Source: JAAZNO01 sp012798275
GTDB lineage: Bacteria; Chloroflexota; Anaerolineae; B4-G1; SLSP01
NCBI GenBank assembly: GCA_035347995.1
Contig: DAOPQD010000073.1
Coordinates: 1-16,035, forward strand
Direction of reading: 5' to 3'
Length of the DNA stretch: 16,035 bases
The notes beneath the pieces were generated by a model. It had not been told where the DNA came from. It did no database searches and saw nothing but the letters and a program-made list of their open reading frames with translations. Positions 14,234 to 16,035 of this stretch are shown piece after piece (positions within the stretch are counted from its first letter, which is position 1; every line of letters begins with the position of its first letter). Both the position numbers and the translations under genes were made by a program.

Positions 14234-15346
14234 ATGCGTCTCGGAATTGACCTGCGCCTGCACGCTTACGCTCCAGGCGGCATCGCGACCTACAGTCAAC
14301 GGCTTGCAGAGCACCTGGCTCCCCTGCTCCCGCCCGACGCGCTGTGGCTGTTGCAGCACCGCAAGGAGACGCAGCCCCTCGCCTTGCCGGGGGCGCGCCC
14401 CCACCGCCTGTGGACGCCGCCGCATCACCGCCTCGAGCGCTGGGCCTTGGGCGCCGAAATCTGCCCCCTGCGGCTGGATCTGCTGCACAGCACGGATTTC
14501 ATTCCCCCCGCCTGGGGTGCGCGCCACTTCGTCATCACGGTCCATGATCTCACCTTCCTGCACTACCCGCAATATCTCACCGCCGAGGCGCGCCGCCATT
14601 ACAATGCTCAAATCGCCTGGGCCGTAGCGCGGGCCGACGCCATCATCGCCGTCTCGCGCGCCACGCAACGCGATCTGGAGACCTGCCTCGCGGTGCCGCC
14701 GGAGCGCGTCACGGTCACCTACGAGGCTGCCGATGCACGTTTCCGTCCCCTGCCGGAGGCGGAGGTGACCGCAGGTCTGCAGCGTTACGGACTGGCACGG
14801 GATTATCTGCTGTTCGTGGGGACGTGGGAACCGCGCAAGAATCTGCCGGGGCTGTTGGAAGCGCTGGCGCTGCTCCATGCGCAGGGGGAACGACGGACAC
14901 TGGTCATTGTGGGGCGACCGGGCTGGCTATACGACGAGATTTTCCAGCGCGTGCAAACACTGGGACTTGAGCCGTGGGTGCGCTTCATCGAAAGAGTCCC
15001 GCCCGATGATCTGGTCAGCCTCTACAACGGCGCGCTGCTGCTGGCGCTGCCCTCCTTCTATGAAGGTTTCGGGCTGCCGGCCCTGGAGGCGCTGCAATGC
15101 GGGACGCCGGTGGTGGTGGCCGATCGCGCCAGCCTTCCCGAGGTCGTCGGCGAGGCAGGGATGCGCATCAATCCCGACGATCCCGCGACGCTGGCAGCGG
15201 CCTGCCGGCAGCTGGCGCAGGATGTCAGTCTGCGCGAACGCTTGCAGCGCGCGGGGTTGGAACAGGCAGCGCGCTTCAGCTGGGACAGGATGGCGCGCGA
15301 GACGCTCGCCGTCTATCGGCGCGTGCTGGATATGCCGGGCGCTTGA
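14234..15346 (+). CDS. Glycosyltransferase family 4 protein (GT-B fold)
   Basis: 370-residue soluble retaining glycosyltransferase, transferring a sugar from an activated donor to an unknown acceptor, probably at the cytoplasmic face. The N-terminal Rossmann half has the GGIATY loop (about 15-20), then LLHSTDFIPP and the HDLTFLHYPQYL stretch; the C-terminal half has VGTWEPRKNLPGLLEAL (about 195-211) and the E-x7-E signature EGFGLPALE (E277, E285) followed by CGTPVVVADRASLPEVVG. These are hallmarks of the GT4 mannosyltransferase-like group; donor and product are not predictable. A GTG at 14228 overlaps the mutY stop, but ATG 14234 with AGGAG (14224-14228) at 5-nt spacing is preferred. That ribosome site lies within the last codons of mutY, so the two are co-transcribed. 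It converges with thpR, 10 bp between stops, and I see no clear terminator. Confidence 0.93.
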   Translation: MRLGIDLRLHAYAPGGIATYSQRLAEHLAPLLPPDALWLLQHRKETQPLALPGARPHRLWTPPHHRLERWALGAEICPLRLDLLHSTDFIPPAWGARHFVITVHDLTFLHYPQYLTAEARRHYNAQIAWAVARADAIIAVSRATQRDLETCLAVPPERVTVTYEAADARFRPLPEAEVTAGLQRYGLARDYLLFVGTWEPRKNLPGLLEALALLHAQGERRTLVIVGRPGWLYDEIFQRVQTLGLEPWVRFIERVPPDDLVSLYNGALLLALPSFYEGFGLPALEALQCGTPVVVADRASLPEVVGEAGMRINPDDPATLAAACRQLAQDVSLRERLQRAGLEQAARFSWDRMARETLAVYRRVLDMPGA

Positions 15347-15356
15347 GAGACGCGGT

Positions 15357-15953
15357 TCAACCCTGCCCCAAGGGGAAGACGCGCAGAGCCGTGTACTCAG
15401 CGCCGGTCGGGCGGAGCTCGCTGCGGAACAGGACGAGCTGCCGCGGGGATTCTTCGCCGAGCGACTCCAGTGTGAACCGCCCGATGGCCTCGCCAACCTG
15501 GCGGGCGACGTCGCTGCCGGAGTCACGGTTCACGCGCCCCAGCGTGAGGTGAGGTGTGAACGCCCGGTCCTCCGGCTGAAAACCCAGGCTTGCCAGGGCC
15601 GCATTCACCGCACGGTGCAGCGGCGTCAGGGTCCCCGCCGTGTCGCGCACCCCCACCCAGATCACGTTCGGGCGGGTAAGGTTAGGAAAGGCGCCTACCC
15701 CGCCAACCGTGAACTGCAACGGCTGCGCCGCCTGCGCCACCGGGGTCAACACGCGCTCGATGTCAGCGACGCGAGCAGAAGGCGTCTCTCCCAGGAAGAA
15801 CAACGTCAGATGAATGCCCTCCGTTTTCACCCAACGCACCGCGCCGACGGGACAGAGCCGTTGCAGATCGTGCTGCGCACGCGCCAGGCCGGCGTGCAAG
15901 GGCTGAGACAGGGGCACCGCGACAAATGTGCGTAACATCTCCGCTGTGGGCAT
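15357..15953 (-). CDS. thpR: RNA 2',3'-cyclic phosphodiesterase (2H superfamily)
   Basis: 2H phosphoesterase (LigT/ThpR family) that opens 2',3'-cyclic phosphates on RNA ends and, in vitro, can ligate tRNA halves. 198 residues, slightly longer than E. coli ThpR (176). The two catalytic H-x-T/S-x motifs are HLTL at 48-51 (in GIHLTLFFLG) and HLTL at 135-138 (in FTPHLTLGRV), with RTFVAVPL at the start of the first lobe. The ATG at 15953 has an excellent AAGGAGGT ribosome site (15958-15965), with 5 nt between AGGAGG and the ATG. An in-frame TTG at 15968 lies upstream of that site and is rejected. I do not see a clear promoter in the 82 bases left before the window edge; the repeats described at 15986-16029 lie there. 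Confidence 0.94.
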   Translation of the reverse strand: MPTAEMLRTFVAVPLSQPLHAGLARAQHDLQRLCPVGAVRWVKTEGIHLTLFFLGETPSARVADIERVLTPVAQAAQPLQFTVGGVGAFPNLTRPNVIWVGVRDTAGTLTPLHRAVNAALASLGFQPEDRAFTPHLTLGRVNRDSGSDVARQVGEAIGRFTLESLGEESPRQLVLFRSELRPTGAEYTALRVFPLGQG

Positions 15954-15985
15954 CGCAACCTCCTTCAAAAATGGCCCCGCATGAA

Positions 15986-16029
15986 CACGAATTTCACGAA
16001 TCAGAAATTGAAATTCCTGGTCCCCCAGG
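15986..16029. repeat. Short direct and inverted repeats upstream of thpR
   Basis: CACGAAT occurs at 15986-15992 and 15995-16001 (9-bp period). GAATTTCA (15989-15996) and TGAAATTC (16009-16016) form a perfect 8-bp inverted repeat with a 12-nt spacer, and CCTGG/CCAGG (16016-16020, 16025-16029) forms a small hairpin with a 4-nt loop. It resembles the 'ACGAATTTCACGAAT' type of intergenic repeat I remember from several environmental genomes, but the window ends before the element can be delimited. Confidence 0.45.
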
Positions 16030-16035
16030 GCTGAT

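Overview
This is a GC-rich bacterial window of 12 protein-coding genes. It contains one run of exactly 100 N (4675-4774), which marks a scaffold join of unknown real length. I see no tRNA, rRNA, CRISPR array, transposase or phage gene. The gene families suggest a Chloroflexota (Anaerolineae-like) bacterium, probably from a metagenome. The pointers are a 477-residue archaeal/Thermus-type prolyl-tRNA synthetase, a compact metallophosphoesterase of a type I remember from Chloroflexi, a secreted LysM protein with a Pro/Thr-rich tail, and a GAF/PAS sensor protein whose H-box lacks histidine. This placement is inference from family recall, not from a search.

Left part (23-4674, all on the minus strand): proS; a metallophosphoesterase overlapping a MazG-like pyrophosphohydrolase by 4 bp (ATGA); then pepA, preceded by a ferritin-like gene cut by the gap. 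Transcription runs right to left as three units: [ferritin-like - pepA - strong intrinsic terminator], [MazG-like - metallophosphoesterase], and [proS]. The last two each have a recognisable sigma70-type promoter. Centre (4787-7729, plus): uvrA with an extended -10 promoter whose -35 falls in the gap.

Middle (7735-13080): an envelope-flavoured divergent locus. On the minus strand, a 7-TM/GAF/coiled-coil/PAS/histidine-kinase-like protein is followed after 2 bp by a membrane-anchored LysM protein with a long tandem-repeat Pro/Thr tail. Divergently on the plus strand is a secreted L,D-transpeptidase with a signal peptide. They share a 318-bp intergenic region holding a good promoter toward the kinase, a TATAAT with overlapping dyad symmetry toward the transpeptidase, and a long leader with several predicted hairpins. 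The kinase-like protein has asparagine (N660) where the phosphoacceptor histidine should be, while its ATP-binding domain looks intact. The arrangement suggests wall sensing or remodelling with a non-canonical signalling protein.

Right part (13093-15953): mutY, probably leaderless and carrying a complete Nudix box in its C-terminal domain; a GT4-type glycosyltransferase 2 bp downstream with its Shine-Dalgarno inside the end of mutY; and, convergent on the minus strand, the RNA 2',3'-cyclic phosphodiesterase thpR. The last 50 bases carry short direct and inverted repeats. Most genes are housekeeping (translation, nucleotide sanitation, DNA repair, peptide turnover). The middle locus is the part most likely to reward further work.
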